64,000 bases of DNA, from positions 1 through 64,000 of the forward strand of contig JBCBVV010000032.1 in NCBI GenBank assembly GCA_039817415.1. The letters run 5' to 3'. The notes beneath the pieces are model-generated. The model was not told the DNA's origin, searched no databases, and saw only the letters and a program-made list of their open reading frames with translations. Below, piece by piece: positions 9,390-17,913 of this stretch. The position numbers and the translations under genes are program-made. The first letter of the stretch is position 1; each line of letters begins with the position of its first letter. This stretch comes from JALEFZ01 sp039817415 (GTDB taxonomy: Bacteria > Bacteroidota > Bacteroidia > J057).

Positions 9390-10090
9390 TGGATTCTTAA
9401 AATTCCTAGTTTATAAGCAATAGAAACACAATGTGCTAGATTATTTCCGCCCAACTTTTCTTTGATTTTCCTTCGAATATTCTCTACTCCGCCTTCGGAG
9501 ATTTTCTTTACCTGTGCTATTTTGGCTGAGGTAAATCCATCACTGATCATCTCCAATGTTTCTAGTTCGCTTGGGTTCAGGCTTTGAAACTCATGTTTAG
9601 GTAGTTCTCTTCGGGTGTTCATATATCCTGAAAGTAGCTTATTGACTTCTCCACGGTAGTATGATCTCCCATTCATGACCTCATCAAAGGCTTTAATCAA
9701 TTCTTCTGGTTGGCATCCTTTGAGGAGAAACCCGTTAATATTATAGGTAAATGCTCGATGAATATGTAGCCCAAGGTTATCGGTTCGTTGCCCTGTAATA
9801 AGAATGGTCTTCCATTCATACATTTTAGGCACGTAAAATTGCTCGTGAAGAAACCTCGCCAATTCTAAACCTTCTACAGGCGAGAAGGTGTCGCTTTGGC
9901 CTTTTTTACTTAGGCCAAGATCCACCACCATTAAGTCAATTTTCACTTGAGCTTTCATCAATTCAACAGCTTGACTCCAGTTTTCAGCATGGTAGGCAAC
10001 CTCATATTTGTTGTACAGCTTGATGAATTTTGCAACGGAATCCCTAAATAAGTTATGATCGTCAACGATCAGTATTTTTAATTTTTCCAT
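9386..10090 (-). CDS. NarL/FixJ-type response regulator
   Basis: A 234-residue protein. Residues 1-130 are a receiver domain with an acidic pair in IVDDH and a phospho-acceptor aspartate in VVDLGLSKKG. Residues 165-230 are a LuxR/NarL helix-turn-helix (LNPSELETLEMISDGFTSAKIAQVKKIS). It is the cognate partner of the TPR histidine kinase 18 bases upstream on the same strand, so phosphate should pass from that kinase to this protein. Its target genes are not evident; the neighbouring convergent cassette is a plausible but untested target. Confidence 0.92.
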   Translation of the reverse strand: MEKLKILIVDDHNLFRDSVAKFIKLYNKYEVAYHAENWSQAVELMKAQVKIDLMVVDLGLSKKGQSDTFSPVEGLELARFLHEQFYVPKMYEWKTILITGQRTDNLGLHIHRAFTYNINGFLLKGCQPEELIKAFDEVMNGRSYYRGEVNKLLSGYMNTRRELPKHEFQSLNPSELETLEMISDGFTSAKIAQVKKISEGGVENIRRKIKEKLGGNNLAHCVSIAYKLGILRIH

Positions 10091-10108
10091 GGTATTTGTT
10101 GATTGGTC

Positions 10109-12157
10109 CTACTTTAAAATTGGGAAAATACAGTTAAGTGTAGTACCTCCTTCCTCCTTTGATTCTACAAGAAATTTACCATTAAATTTTTCTGTTATTT
10201 CTCTCATAGATTTAAGACCGAGTCCATTGCGGACTTCATCTTGGTTGAATCCAAGTCCATTATCGGTGATAGTAAGACTTAGGAAAGCTTTAATCTTTTG
10301 ATGGGCCCTAGGCTTATTTTTTTCCTCATAGATATAAACCTTGATTTGGTCAGCCTTCCCATGTGTAATGGCATTAGTAACAGCCTGTTGGATAATTCTG
10401 AAGAGATTAAACTCTAATTTTGGGGGAATCTCAATGTTATCTGAAATCTCAATTTTAGGGATAATAGCTACTGGCTTTTCTCCCTTGCCAAAGGAAGAGG
10501 ATAAGGTTTTAAGTTCCGTTTGCAAACCTCTCTTGAGACTTTCATGTTCTAGGGATCGAGAAAAGGCTTTAGGTTCGACCTTTACATTGGCCAGCAATTC
10601 TTCAAACTCATCGAGATCCTGTTCAATACCATCTTCCTTTTGATTGATTTTTTTTCTGAGCGTGGCGAGACCAAAGCTTAAAGCAAATATACTTTGCCCC
10701 CAACTGTTATGAATTTCATAAGCGATATCTTTAATAGTCTCCAGTCTCGCTTGAAAGGCTCGTGCCTTTGCATTTTCGAATAAAGTGATGATTTCAGATT
10801 CTTTCTTTTTGATGATAGCTTCTTTCTCTAGAATTCTCTTTGTATTCTTATTCCTTATAAATAGGATTAGGATCAAGAAAAGGAGAACAACCACAATAAT
10901 ACTTGTGACAAAATATTGGTTTCGAATTTTTTCATTTTCTAGGGCTAATTCTGTATTAACTACTTCGCGTTCAAGCCCCAATTGTAATTGATCACTTTGG
11001 GTAAATGCCAATGCCAAAAGCTCTGAGCGAGTATCGTCTAGTTGGCTTGAATATTCTAAGCTACTTTGGTTGTATCCCAAATCTTTTGAAAGCCTTGACA
11101 AACCATCAAGTATCTCAACATAGGCAAATGGATCTAAATCATCTTTTTTGGCGAGCTTTAAGGCCTGTTGATAAGTTTGGTATGCCTGCTCTTTTTTCTC
11201 CTGTTTTTCATAAATCAGCCCTTCATAGTAAGTCGCATATGATTTTAACACCATGGACCATGAATCTTGAAGAGGTTCGATACTTTCTTGCAGGCTTAAA
11301 AAATTGGCCAGTGCTTCCTTCAATTTGTTTTTAAGAATCATCACCTTCCCGAAAGATATATCTAGCTCCCACTTTAGGTTCATGATTTCTTGGCAAATAG
11401 GTCTTTCCCAATTTTCGAGCGGACAAAAATTATTCGAACGATAGGTATCACATAGACTTTTACCTTTTTTCAAATAGTACATCGTACTATCCATATTCTC
11501 CTGCTTACGATTTAAAATACCAAGCGAGAGATAACTCCGTGCTAATTCAAAGGTGTCAGAGTCTTCTACATTCAGACTCGTTGTTACATTCCTATGAAAC
11601 CAATTTTTTGCAAGGGTTATTTCTCTTTTGGAATTTAGATTTGGGATAAGCTCTCGAAGCTCAACCAGTCTTTTATAGGAGAGGGCAATATTTTTCTCTG
11701 TGGCCTGGAGCATGTCATGGGGAATTTCGCCTTCCCACATATTTAGAGAAGTATTTAATTGTTGAATGGCAGTATAAAATTTACTCTCCTGGTAATTAAT
11801 TAACCCTAAATAGAAATAAATATATCCAGCTTGATTACCAGTAACTGAAGTTGAGTCCTTTTCTAATTGTAATCTTGCTTGGTGCAGGGCTTTTCGTGCA
11901 TAATGTCTTGCCTCTTTATCATTTGAATCAGCTAGGTTATATCCTTTTAAGATAAGTTTATTGACATAAGTTGTGATGAGATCACATTTCTCTGCAATTA
12001 ACTGGGCAAATCGTAAGGTATCCTCATTTTTCCAACTTTCTTGGCCAAAAATTTCCTCGAGTTTTTCTTTTTCTATTAGACAATCAGGCGTTTGCTGAGC
12101 AAGACCTAACAGAGGAAAAATAGCGATGAATAATAATATTGGAGATTTTATTTTCAT
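10109..12157 (-). CDS. TPR-containing histidine kinase of the NarX/HisKA_3 type
   Basis: A 682-residue protein with signal peptide MKIKSPILLFIAIFPLLGLAQ and a periplasmic region of TPR-like helices (about 60-400). One transmembrane helix follows (YFVTSIIVVVLLFLILILF, about 427-446), then a coiled coil. The dimerisation helix carries the phospho-acceptor candidate in YEIHNSWGQSI. The HATPase domain shows an N-box (FRIIQQAVTNAITHG) and G-boxes (DNGLGF, NGLGLKSM). This architecture is common in Bacteroidota. It forms an operon with the NarL-type regulator downstream. The ligand is unknown; TPR sensor domains usually bind proteins or peptides. Confidence 0.9.
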   Translation of the reverse strand: MKIKSPILLFIAIFPLLGLAQQTPDCLIEKEKLEEIFGQESWKNEDTLRFAQLIAEKCDLITTYVNKLILKGYNLADSNDKEARHYARKALHQARLQLEKDSTSVTGNQAGYIYFYLGLINYQESKFYTAIQQLNTSLNMWEGEIPHDMLQATEKNIALSYKRLVELRELIPNLNSKREITLAKNWFHRNVTTSLNVEDSDTFELARSYLSLGILNRKQENMDSTMYYLKKGKSLCDTYRSNNFCPLENWERPICQEIMNLKWELDISFGKVMILKNKLKEALANFLSLQESIEPLQDSWSMVLKSYATYYEGLIYEKQEKKEQAYQTYQQALKLAKKDDLDPFAYVEILDGLSRLSKDLGYNQSSLEYSSQLDDTRSELLALAFTQSDQLQLGLEREVVNTELALENEKIRNQYFVTSIIVVVLLFLILILFIRNKNTKRILEKEAIIKKKESEIITLFENAKARAFQARLETIKDIAYEIHNSWGQSIFALSFGLATLRKKINQKEDGIEQDLDEFEELLANVKVEPKAFSRSLEHESLKRGLQTELKTLSSSFGKGEKPVAIIPKIEISDNIEIPPKLEFNLFRIIQQAVTNAITHGKADQIKVYIYEEKNKPRAHQKIKAFLSLTITDNGLGFNQDEVRNGLGLKSMREITEKFNGKFLVESKEEGGTTLNCIFPILK

Positions 12158-12284
12158 TGTCTTACTATTCGAACATGTTTAATATATTTTCTTTTAAACT
12201 ATTCTGAAATAGAATATATGTACCACAATAAGAAGCACATATTTCATGGGCAATTCAAACAGGAATCCTATGCTAAAAAGTTAT

Positions 12285-12319
12285 GAAAACAGGGTGATCA
12301 TTATGATCACCCTGTTTTC
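12285..12319 (-). terminator. Perfect 16-bp hairpin with 3-base loop
   Basis: GAAAACAGGGTGATCA (12285-12300) is the exact reverse complement of 12304-12319, with loop TTA. Read on the minus strand it lies 9 bases after the stop of the 116-residue gene and is followed by a T-rich run, so it is a likely intrinsic terminator for that gene. It may also insulate the histidine-kinase operon. Confidence 0.8.
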
Positions 12320-12327
12320 AATCTTAA

Positions 12328-12678
12328 CTACCGCTTTGCTGTTGTTGAATCAGATCGTTTTGAGAGTCGTCTAGACATGCTTGGTAGATTGGGCTTAGGC
12401 TTAGAAGCCTTTACAGGATCACCAATATATAAGCAGGTACTTCCAAGTTCTTCTCCATTTGTGTCCTTGACAATCAACTCAATCCATGTCCACTCTTCAG
12501 TTTCTACTTCATACTCCTTTTCATCAGAATTAGAACCATTTTCTCCGGTTACTTCAATTCTCACATATCTACCATCATTTTGATAGGTAATGGTGGGTTC
12601 ATTCGAAATAATTCTTCCTTCTTCAATTTTAACTTGAAGGTTGTTGAGCTCTTCTAGGCTTAAATAGGGATTTCTCAT
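12328..12678 (-). CDS. Small hypothetical protein
   Basis: A 116-residue acidic protein with a basic C-terminal tail (SMSRRLSKRSDSTTAKR) and no signal peptide. The middle is strand-rich, with pairs such as YVRIEVTGENG and WTWIELIVKDTNG, suggesting a small beta-sandwich. I recognise no family. It has its own strong terminator just downstream and at least 250 bases upstream without a gene, so it is probably monocistronic. Confidence 0.6.
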   Translation of the reverse strand: MRNPYLSLEELNNLQVKIEEGRIISNEPTITYQNDGRYVRIEVTGENGSNSDEKEYEVETEEWTWIELIVKDTNGEELGSTCLYIGDPVKASKPKPNLPSMSRRLSKRSDSTTAKR

Positions 12679-12932
12679 AATTAAAATATTTAAATTTTAT
12701 ATAAATGTGATCTCATTATTTCCGCAGGCTTTATATTTCATAGTTGTATTTACAACTGATTTTTTATTGCCTTCACCTATATGTTTGATCACGCCTCTAA
12801 TTTGTCCTGAAATTTTTCTTTGAAAATAATAGCTTGAAATCCCTTGACTTATAAAGTATTGATATTTAGGACTTAAACGTTTTTGATAAAAAATTTATAC
12901 GAGATATTTACGTTTGAAAAGCTATAAAAATA
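12679..12932. other. Gene-free spacer
   Basis: Very AT-rich spacer between the small hypothetical gene and the terminator of the YceI-like gene. It should contain the promoter of the minus-strand 116-residue gene. I found no convincing consensus promoter, RNA gene or repeat. Confidence 0.4.
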
Positions 12933-12964
12933 GAAAGCCCTCCTGACAACTCAGGAGGGCTTTC
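12933..12964 (-). terminator. Intrinsic terminator of the YceI-like gene
   Basis: GAAAGCCCTCCTGA (12933-12946) pairs perfectly with 12951-12964 across loop CAAC. On the minus strand it follows the YceI-like stop by about 24 bases and is followed by TATTTTTATA. Confidence 0.88.
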
Positions 12965-12988
12965 CCATGATATTTTTTCGCAGCCAAC

Positions 12989-13648
12989 TTACTTCTTAGC
13001 AACCAAGTTAATCTGTAGGCCAATAGCGTCGCTGATCAGTTTATCCTGTACGGTTCCAATAACTCCAGATCCGAAGTTAACTCCCCAGTCTGTGCGGTTA
13101 ATGGTGAAGGCGGGTGTAGTAGCGGAGATGCTTCCTTCTTCCATCATTACTTTGCATGGGATTTCGATGCTTTTGGTTTCCCCTTTCATAGTCAGGTTAC
13201 CAGTAATTTTGTGGGTAGCAGTACTATCTCCAGATACAGCTTCAACATTGGCGATTTCGAACTTAGCTTCAGGAAAATCAGCAGCGCTGAAGAAATCAGG
13301 GCTCTTAAGGTGTCCTTCTAGTTTGGCTAGCACCTTTTCTGGCATGGGATCAGAACCTTTGATAGAAGCCATATCGATTACAAAGTTTCCTCCGGTAATG
13401 TTGTCTCCGTCCACTTTGAGTTCTCCTGACTTAAGGGCAACAGTTCCTTTGTGCGTGTCACCTACTGGCTTGGATCCTTCCCAGGCTACAGAAGAAGAGG
13501 CTAGATCAACAGCATAAGTTTCAGCTGCTTTTTGTTCGGTAATAGCAGTAGCGTCTTTTGCATCTACTTTCTCTCCTTTTGGTGCATTCTGTTGGCAAGC
13601 TACCATGGCAATAGAGAGGGCCGCGATAAAGAAAATGTTGAGTTTCAT
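12989..13648 (-). CDS. yceI: YceI-like lipoprotein
   Basis: A 219-residue protein with a lipoprotein signal peptide (AALSIAMVAC, cysteine 19). A YceI domain follows from about residue 43: YAVDLASSSVAWEGSKPVG, then ALKSGELKVDGDNITGGNFVIDM, KSPDFFSAADFPEAKFEI and TGNLTMKGETKSIEIP. YceI proteins form a lipocalin-like barrel that binds isoprenoid-type lipids in other bacteria; the ligand here is unknown. The gene is monocistronic with a clear terminator and is divergent from the secretion operon. Confidence 0.93.
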   Translation of the reverse strand: MKLNIFFIAALSIAMVACQQNAPKGEKVDAKDATAITEQKAAETYAVDLASSSVAWEGSKPVGDTHKGTVALKSGELKVDGDNITGGNFVIDMASIKGSDPMPEKVLAKLEGHLKSPDFFSAADFPEAKFEIANVEAVSGDSTATHKITGNLTMKGETKSIEIPCKVMMEEGSISATTPAFTINRTDWGVNFGSGVIGTVQDKLISDAIGLQINLVAKK

Positions 13649-13699
13649 GTTTTTTATTGGATGAAATTGATGTTACAACATTAGTAACGGGAATCCTCT

Positions 13700-13760
13700 A
13701 TTTCTGTTTCATACATATAGAAATTTCTGTTTCACTTGCATAAAATGAAAATATTTTCAT
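13700..13760. promoter_or_regulatory. Twin direct repeat and palindrome in the divergent promoter region
   Basis: ATTTCTGTTTCA occurs at 13700-13711 and again at 13723-13734, 23 bases apart (about two helical turns). The perfect 16-bp palindrome ATGAAAATATTTTCAT follows at 13745-13760. They lie between the divergent YceI-like gene and the secretion operon, so a regulator binding site is plausible. No promoter box could be assigned with confidence. Confidence 0.4.
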
Positions 13761-13801
13761 ATAATTGTAATGCGTTATTGTAATACATTATTTAATTAAC
13801 T

Positions 13802-14284
13802 ATGAAAACAGGGAAAGCCAACTGGGTGCTCCTTCCGATTGTGATCATTATTTGGTTCACGTTAGGTATCCAGTTCTTTACAACAACTAAACACGTATCG
13901 GTAGACCTCCAGCACTCGAGCTCTCAGTTATTGGCTATCCCTTTTTCTGGTTATCAGCCTCCCGCTTTGGAACTCAGTTTTAATGATCCATTTCTGAAGG
14001 AAGCCGGAAAAAGCCTTTCCCCAACAATAAAAGGGCAATCTGATTCCAAATTGCAGTTGGAAGCCACTCCTCTTCCTTTTACGATTCCAGCCTTACAATA
14101 TCTTGGATTCATTTATCGGATACAGGAAACTCACCCTTCGGCTATCATAAGATGGAAGGAAAAAATACTTAGTCTTAGGGTGAATGATTCCATTGCTGGG
14201 GGAATCCTTCGTTTAGTTTCTAAAGACTCTCTAAAGGTAGATTTTGGCGATAGGACTCTCTCATTTTATAAACAATCAAGATGA
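13802..14284 (+). CDS. GspC/PilP-like inner-membrane protein
   Basis: A 160-residue protein with an N-terminal membrane helix (WVLLPIVIIIWFTLGIQFF, about 9-27) and a proline-rich linker with a DPF motif (NDPFL). The C-terminal strand-rich domain (about 98-158) follows the HR-domain rhythm of GspC/PilP: LGFIYR, SAIIRWKEKILSLRVNDSIAGGILRLVSKDSLKVDF. In these machines GspC or PilP links the inner-membrane platform to the secretin. It is first in a tightly packed operon, and its stop overlaps the next start (ATGA). Assignment rests on architecture and context. Confidence 0.7.
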   Translation: MKTGKANWVLLPIVIIIWFTLGIQFFTTTKHVSVDLQHSSSQLLAIPFSGYQPPALELSFNDPFLKEAGKSLSPTIKGQSDSKLQLEATPLPFTIPALQYLGFIYRIQETHPSAIIRWKEKILSLRVNDSIAGGILRLVSKDSLKVDFGDRTLSFYKQSR

Positions 14285-15522
14285 GAACTTTAAAAGGAGG
14301 GGCCCTGATGTACACTTTATTCCTGATGAGTATTATGTCAGTCTTCTGTTTGCTACTTCTAGGGTACAGGAATATGGCCATTCATCATATCGATGACAAT
14401 ATGAAGCTTACTTGGGCAAGGCATAATTTCTACAGTGGGCTGAACTTATACCTGGCTAATAAAAACAGGGTTGAAAAAGCAGGCAGCATGAGGCTGTATG
14501 AATCTGGGAGAGACTCCTTCAGGTATCAATATGAAAAATGGGGACTCTTTTCGCTGCTGAAGGGAAAGGGAATAGCAGACAACAAGTCATATCAAAAATA
14601 CTGTTTGTTAGGAAATATAGGTGAGCAGGGACATCATTTTAGCTTGACCTACAAGGATAATGAGCAAATCCTGACCATTGGAGGGGAAGCTGAACTTAGT
14701 GGACGGATCAATCTTAAAGAGGGGAAGGTACGAGGAGAAAATATTTCGGGAATACCTTTCACTGGGAACTATGATTCAGCTGTATATGCAGCCATAAATC
14801 CGAATAGTTCCTTGCCAAAGGAAAATTGGGAGGAAATTCATGAACACCTGAATATTTGTGAAAGGTTCCCTGAAGAAGAACATCTCTTCAGCATGGAAAG
14901 AGACAGTCTCGAAAATAGCTGGAATGAAAGCGCTTGGTTCCACACATATCCTGGACAATTGATATTGGATAAGGTATGCCTAAAGGGGAAACAAATAATT
15001 ATTGCAAAAGAGATCATAGTGAAGGGAAGTAGCAGGCTATCGGATGTCATCCTTTTTGCTAACAACATCTTGATCGAACAGGGTTTTAGAGGGAATCTTC
15101 AGGCCTTTGCCTTGGAGAAGGTAGAGTTAGAGGCTGATACTGAACTTACTTTTCCTTCTGTTTTGGCTCTTTTACCCAGAAAAAAGGTGGCTTGTAAAAT
15201 GCTCCTTGGGAATACTCAATTTGAAGGGGAGCTATACTTCACGAGGGAATTTTCAAGGCAGGCTCCTCATAAAGAAGATGTGATGTTCATTGCAAGAGGG
15301 GCAAGGATAGGAGGTCGGATATATGCAAAGACTAGGGTCGATCTTAAAGGCTTAGTAGAAGGAAGCTTGCTTTGTAATCAGCTCATTCATAGGACAAATA
15401 GAGGAAGCCTGAAGCATTATTTAGTGGACGGAAAGATTAGGCCTTTTATGAACAAGGAAGAACGGGTAGAAAGTTTGGGTTTTGGGAGCTATCCTAATTC
15501 AGTTGTTAAATGGCTGGATTAA
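14281..15522 (+). CDS. Minor pseudopilin-like protein (GspK/PilX-like) with beta-helix-like C-terminus
   Basis: A 413-residue protein. The N-terminus KGGALMYTLFLMSIMSVFCLLLL has a prepilin-type glycine followed by a hydrophobic helix, but no glutamate at +5, as is usual for GspK and PilX-type minor pilins. The long periplasmic part, from about 210 onward, has repeating short strands (KGKQIIIAKEIIVKGSS, RIGGRIYAKTRVDLKGLVEG) resembling a parallel beta-helix or bactofilin-like fold, which is unusual for GspK. It overlaps both neighbours by a few bases. It may cap the pseudopilus tip; that is inference. Confidence 0.65.
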   Translation: MRTLKGGALMYTLFLMSIMSVFCLLLLGYRNMAIHHIDDNMKLTWARHNFYSGLNLYLANKNRVEKAGSMRLYESGRDSFRYQYEKWGLFSLLKGKGIADNKSYQKYCLLGNIGEQGHHFSLTYKDNEQILTIGGEAELSGRINLKEGKVRGENISGIPFTGNYDSAVYAAINPNSSLPKENWEEIHEHLNICERFPEEEHLFSMERDSLENSWNESAWFHTYPGQLILDKVCLKGKQIIIAKEIIVKGSSRLSDVILFANNILIEQGFRGNLQAFALEKVELEADTELTFPSVLALLPRKKVACKMLLGNTQFEGELYFTREFSRQAPHKEDVMFIARGARIGGRIYAKTRVDLKGLVEGSLLCNQLIHRTNRGSLKHYLVDGKIRPFMNKEERVESLGFGSYPNSVVKWLD

Positions 15523-15866
15523 AGGGGCGCATCAAGGGGAGTAGCCTAATTGAGGTCTTAGTCAGTCTGACCATTCTCTCCCTCCTTTGGACCCTCTTAC
15601 TTGGGTCTTTCAGGATGTTCGAAGGGAATGCCTCCCCAGCTTACTGGTTTACTTCCAATCTGATTCTTAGGAATCAACTAGAACAAATTGAGCAAATAGG
15701 CCTAGGTGAGAATCAAGAGAATGAAATTGAGGGGAGAATAGTACGCATAAAGTGGAATTGGTATGACAAGGAGGAAAGCCTGATCAGGGTATCGGTTTCT
15801 ATTATACAATCTAATGGACAAGGACTAACAAGAAATAAAATCATGTATCAACCAAATGAACCATAA
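15510..15866 (+). CDS. Minor pseudopilin (GspI-like)
   Basis: A 118-residue protein with a class III prepilin signal: IKG followed by SSLIEVLVSLTILSLLWTLLL, with cleavage after glycine and glutamate at +5. The short periplasmic domain (ILRNQLEQIEQIGLGENQ, RIVRIKWNWYDKEESLIRVSVSI) has the helix-plus-strands layout of GspI. It overlaps the previous gene by 13 bases and the next by 11. It should be processed by the prepilin peptidase encoded further along the operon. Confidence 0.78.
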   Translation: MAGLKGRIKGSSLIEVLVSLTILSLLWTLLLGSFRMFEGNASPAYWFTSNLILRNQLEQIEQIGLGENQENEIEGRIVRIKWNWYDKEESLIRVSVSIIQSNGQGLTRNKIMYQPNEP

Positions 15867-16299
15867 AAGCACAATTAAAGGCTTTACCCTAATTGAAATG
15901 TTGATGAGTATCGCACTCGTTTCACTAGTCTTTGTAATTGGAGACTTGATTTGGCAAGGCTGGAATAAATTTCAGGATAGGACCATAGCATCTTACGATA
16001 TGGTCAGCCTTCAGGCCATATGGATGAATGTATTTGAACATGATATCGCTTTATGTGAAACTATCTCATCACATGAGAATACCCTAATTCTCTATGATGG
16101 CAGCCATGAAAGGGTGGGAGTTTATGAGCATTATTCTAATGGTATGATTAGACGCACATCTAGCTCTACAGATACCTTGAGGATTACAGGTGTTCATTGG
16201 GAGAAAGTAGCAGATCATAGCTTCAGGATAGTGTGGCCAGAACAAAGAGAAATGCTCTTCTCCCTTATTGAGATTGATGAATTCAGAAGAAGAAATTAA
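15856..16299 (+). CDS. Minor pseudopilin (GspJ/PilW-like)
   Basis: A 147-residue protein with prepilin signal IKG then FTLIEMLMSIALVSLVFVIGDLI, glutamate at +5. The rest is a strand-rich domain ending in a typical GspJ-like segment (DTLRITGVHWEKVADHSFRIVWPEQ). It comes directly after the GspI-like gene, as in canonical type II operons where I and J form the tip complex. The next gene, gspF, begins 2 bases downstream. Confidence 0.75.
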   Translation: MNHKSTIKGFTLIEMLMSIALVSLVFVIGDLIWQGWNKFQDRTIASYDMVSLQAIWMNVFEHDIALCETISSHENTLILYDGSHERVGVYEHYSNGMIRRTSSSTDTLRITGVHWEKVADHSFRIVWPEQREMLFSLIEIDEFRRRN

Positions 16300-16301
16300 G
16301 A

Positions 16302-17438
16302 ATGAACTTACCCAAATCCATCCAATTTGATGCTACTGCTCAGCCCATGAAGACATTGGCTTCTGAGAGGGGGATTGGAGCAAGAAATCTATTTCAGCTA
16401 GCCAAGTGGTCTTTGAAAGATAAATACCAGTTTTTTTACCTATTGGGTAACCTACTCAATGCAGAACTTGGCATCATAGATAGTCTTCATGTTTTGAAGG
16501 ACCAGTTTAAGGAGGAGAATAAACGAGCATTCGTCCATAAGGTGAGACAAGGCTTGGAAATGGGTGCCTCATTTTCAGATACTCTTGATCAACATGGTCA
16601 AGGATTCCAGGAATTTGATTCAGCCACTTTAAAAATGGGAGAGGAAACAGGAAAGCTTGGCATGATGATGAAGGAACTGGCTTCCTATTATCAAAAGCGA
16701 ATCAAGTTGAGGCGGAAATTGATTCAAGCCTTTAGCTATCCTCTAGCAGTCATCGGTATTTCAATTTTGGTCCTTTTATTTATGCTTTATATGGTAGTAC
16801 CGATGTTTGAGGATATTTTCAAACGCTTTGATGCAGAACTTCCATGGATGACAGAGCAAGTAGTATCCCTATCTACCTATATGAGGGTGTATGGATGGGT
16901 TTGGTTGATCCTTCCCGTCCTCCTCACCCTCATTCTTTTCTCCCTTAGCAATAGTCCAAGATTTAGGCTTATAGTGACAAAGATTCAATTATTTATCCCT
17001 CTCGTAGGTCCACTAACCCACAAAATCAGAATGGCGAGATTCAGCTATTCTTTGGGCTTACTTTTGCAGGCAAGTGTAAATCTCGACAAAGCCCTATGCT
17101 CAGTGAGAAAAACGGTTTCCTATTTGCCATTGAAAAATGCTTTGGAGGATGTTGAGGGAAAAATTCTCCAAGGAGAAGGGATTTACCAAGCGATGAGTTT
17201 GTCTCCAATATTTCCATCATACTTTCTTCCAGCTGTTAAGGTTGGAGAACAAACAGCCAGACTTGATGAACTGCTTCTACAAGTCTCAGAACAACTCGAG
17301 GAAGAAAGTCAAGCGGAACTCGAACGCCTTACGCAGATGATTGAACCGCTACTTATTATTCTGGTAGGTGGAATGGTAGCTACCATTTTGGTGGCTATGT
17401 ATTTACCCATGTTCAAGCTAGGAACAGCTGTGATGTAA
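16302..17438 (+). CDS. gspF: Inner-membrane platform protein GspF/PilC
   Basis: A 378-residue protein with the two tandem T2SSF domains typical of the family. The first, about 40-165, contains GASFSDTLDQHG and KMGEETGKLGMMMKEL. The second, about 240-360, contains GLLLQASVNLDKAL and VKVGEQTARLDELLLQVSEQLEEE. Three membrane segments lie near 145-170, 195-215 and 347-370 (LLIILVGGMVATILVAMYLPMF). It forms the membrane platform that couples the GspE ATPase to pseudopilus assembly. The length is normal for the family. Confidence 0.94.
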   Translation: MNLPKSIQFDATAQPMKTLASERGIGARNLFQLAKWSLKDKYQFFYLLGNLLNAELGIIDSLHVLKDQFKEENKRAFVHKVRQGLEMGASFSDTLDQHGQGFQEFDSATLKMGEETGKLGMMMKELASYYQKRIKLRRKLIQAFSYPLAVIGISILVLLFMLYMVVPMFEDIFKRFDAELPWMTEQVVSLSTYMRVYGWVWLILPVLLTLILFSLSNSPRFRLIVTKIQLFIPLVGPLTHKIRMARFSYSLGLLLQASVNLDKALCSVRKTVSYLPLKNALEDVEGKILQGEGIYQAMSLSPIFPSYFLPAVKVGEQTARLDELLLQVSEQLEEESQAELERLTQMIEPLLIILVGGMVATILVAMYLPMFKLGTAVM

Positions 17439-17485
17439 TACCTTAAAATATTAATTGTGAATTAGAACGATCAATACATAAACCA

Positions 17486-17896
17486 ATGAAAACACAAAAC
17501 TTCTATCTGAAGGGGATGACCCTTACAGAGCTACTCGTAGTACTTGCCATTGTAGGTATTTTACTCCTATTGGCCTTCCCTGTATTAAAGCCACTTTTCT
17601 CAATTGCGCATGGCTTGGAAGCCCAGACCAACCTAAAACATCTAGCCAGTTTACAGGAAAGTCATTATCTCAGAATGAATCGCTACACAGATGAGATAGG
17701 CGCGATTGGCTTTGAGCAAGCCAAATTGGTTACGGAGGAGAATGGAACTGCTCATTATCAGATTGAGGTAGTGGAAGTAACAAAAGGAGATTTTTTAGCC
17801 AGAGCGACTTCCATTACAGATTTTGATGGCGATGGAACCTTCAATGTTTGGGAGGTAGATAAATCGAAAATTCCTAGAGAGATCGTAGCAGACTAA
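17486..17896 (+). CDS. gspG: Major pseudopilin GspG
   Basis: A 136-residue protein with prepilin signal LKG then MTLTELLVVLAIVGILLLLAFPVL, glutamate at +5. After the long helix comes a small domain with ITDFDGDGTFNVWEVD, an acidic loop resembling the calcium site of GspG major pseudopilins. GspG polymerises into the pseudopilus that pushes substrates through the secretin. The gene has a 47-base gap from gspF, the largest in the operon, which could allow separate or boosted translation of this abundant subunit. Confidence 0.9.
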   Translation: MKTQNFYLKGMTLTELLVVLAIVGILLLLAFPVLKPLFSIAHGLEAQTNLKHLASLQESHYLRMNRYTDEIGAIGFEQAKLVTEENGTAHYQIEVVEVTKGDFLARATSITDFDGDGTFNVWEVDKSKIPREIVAD

Positions 17897-17913
17897 TATT
17901 ATACCTCATTAAC

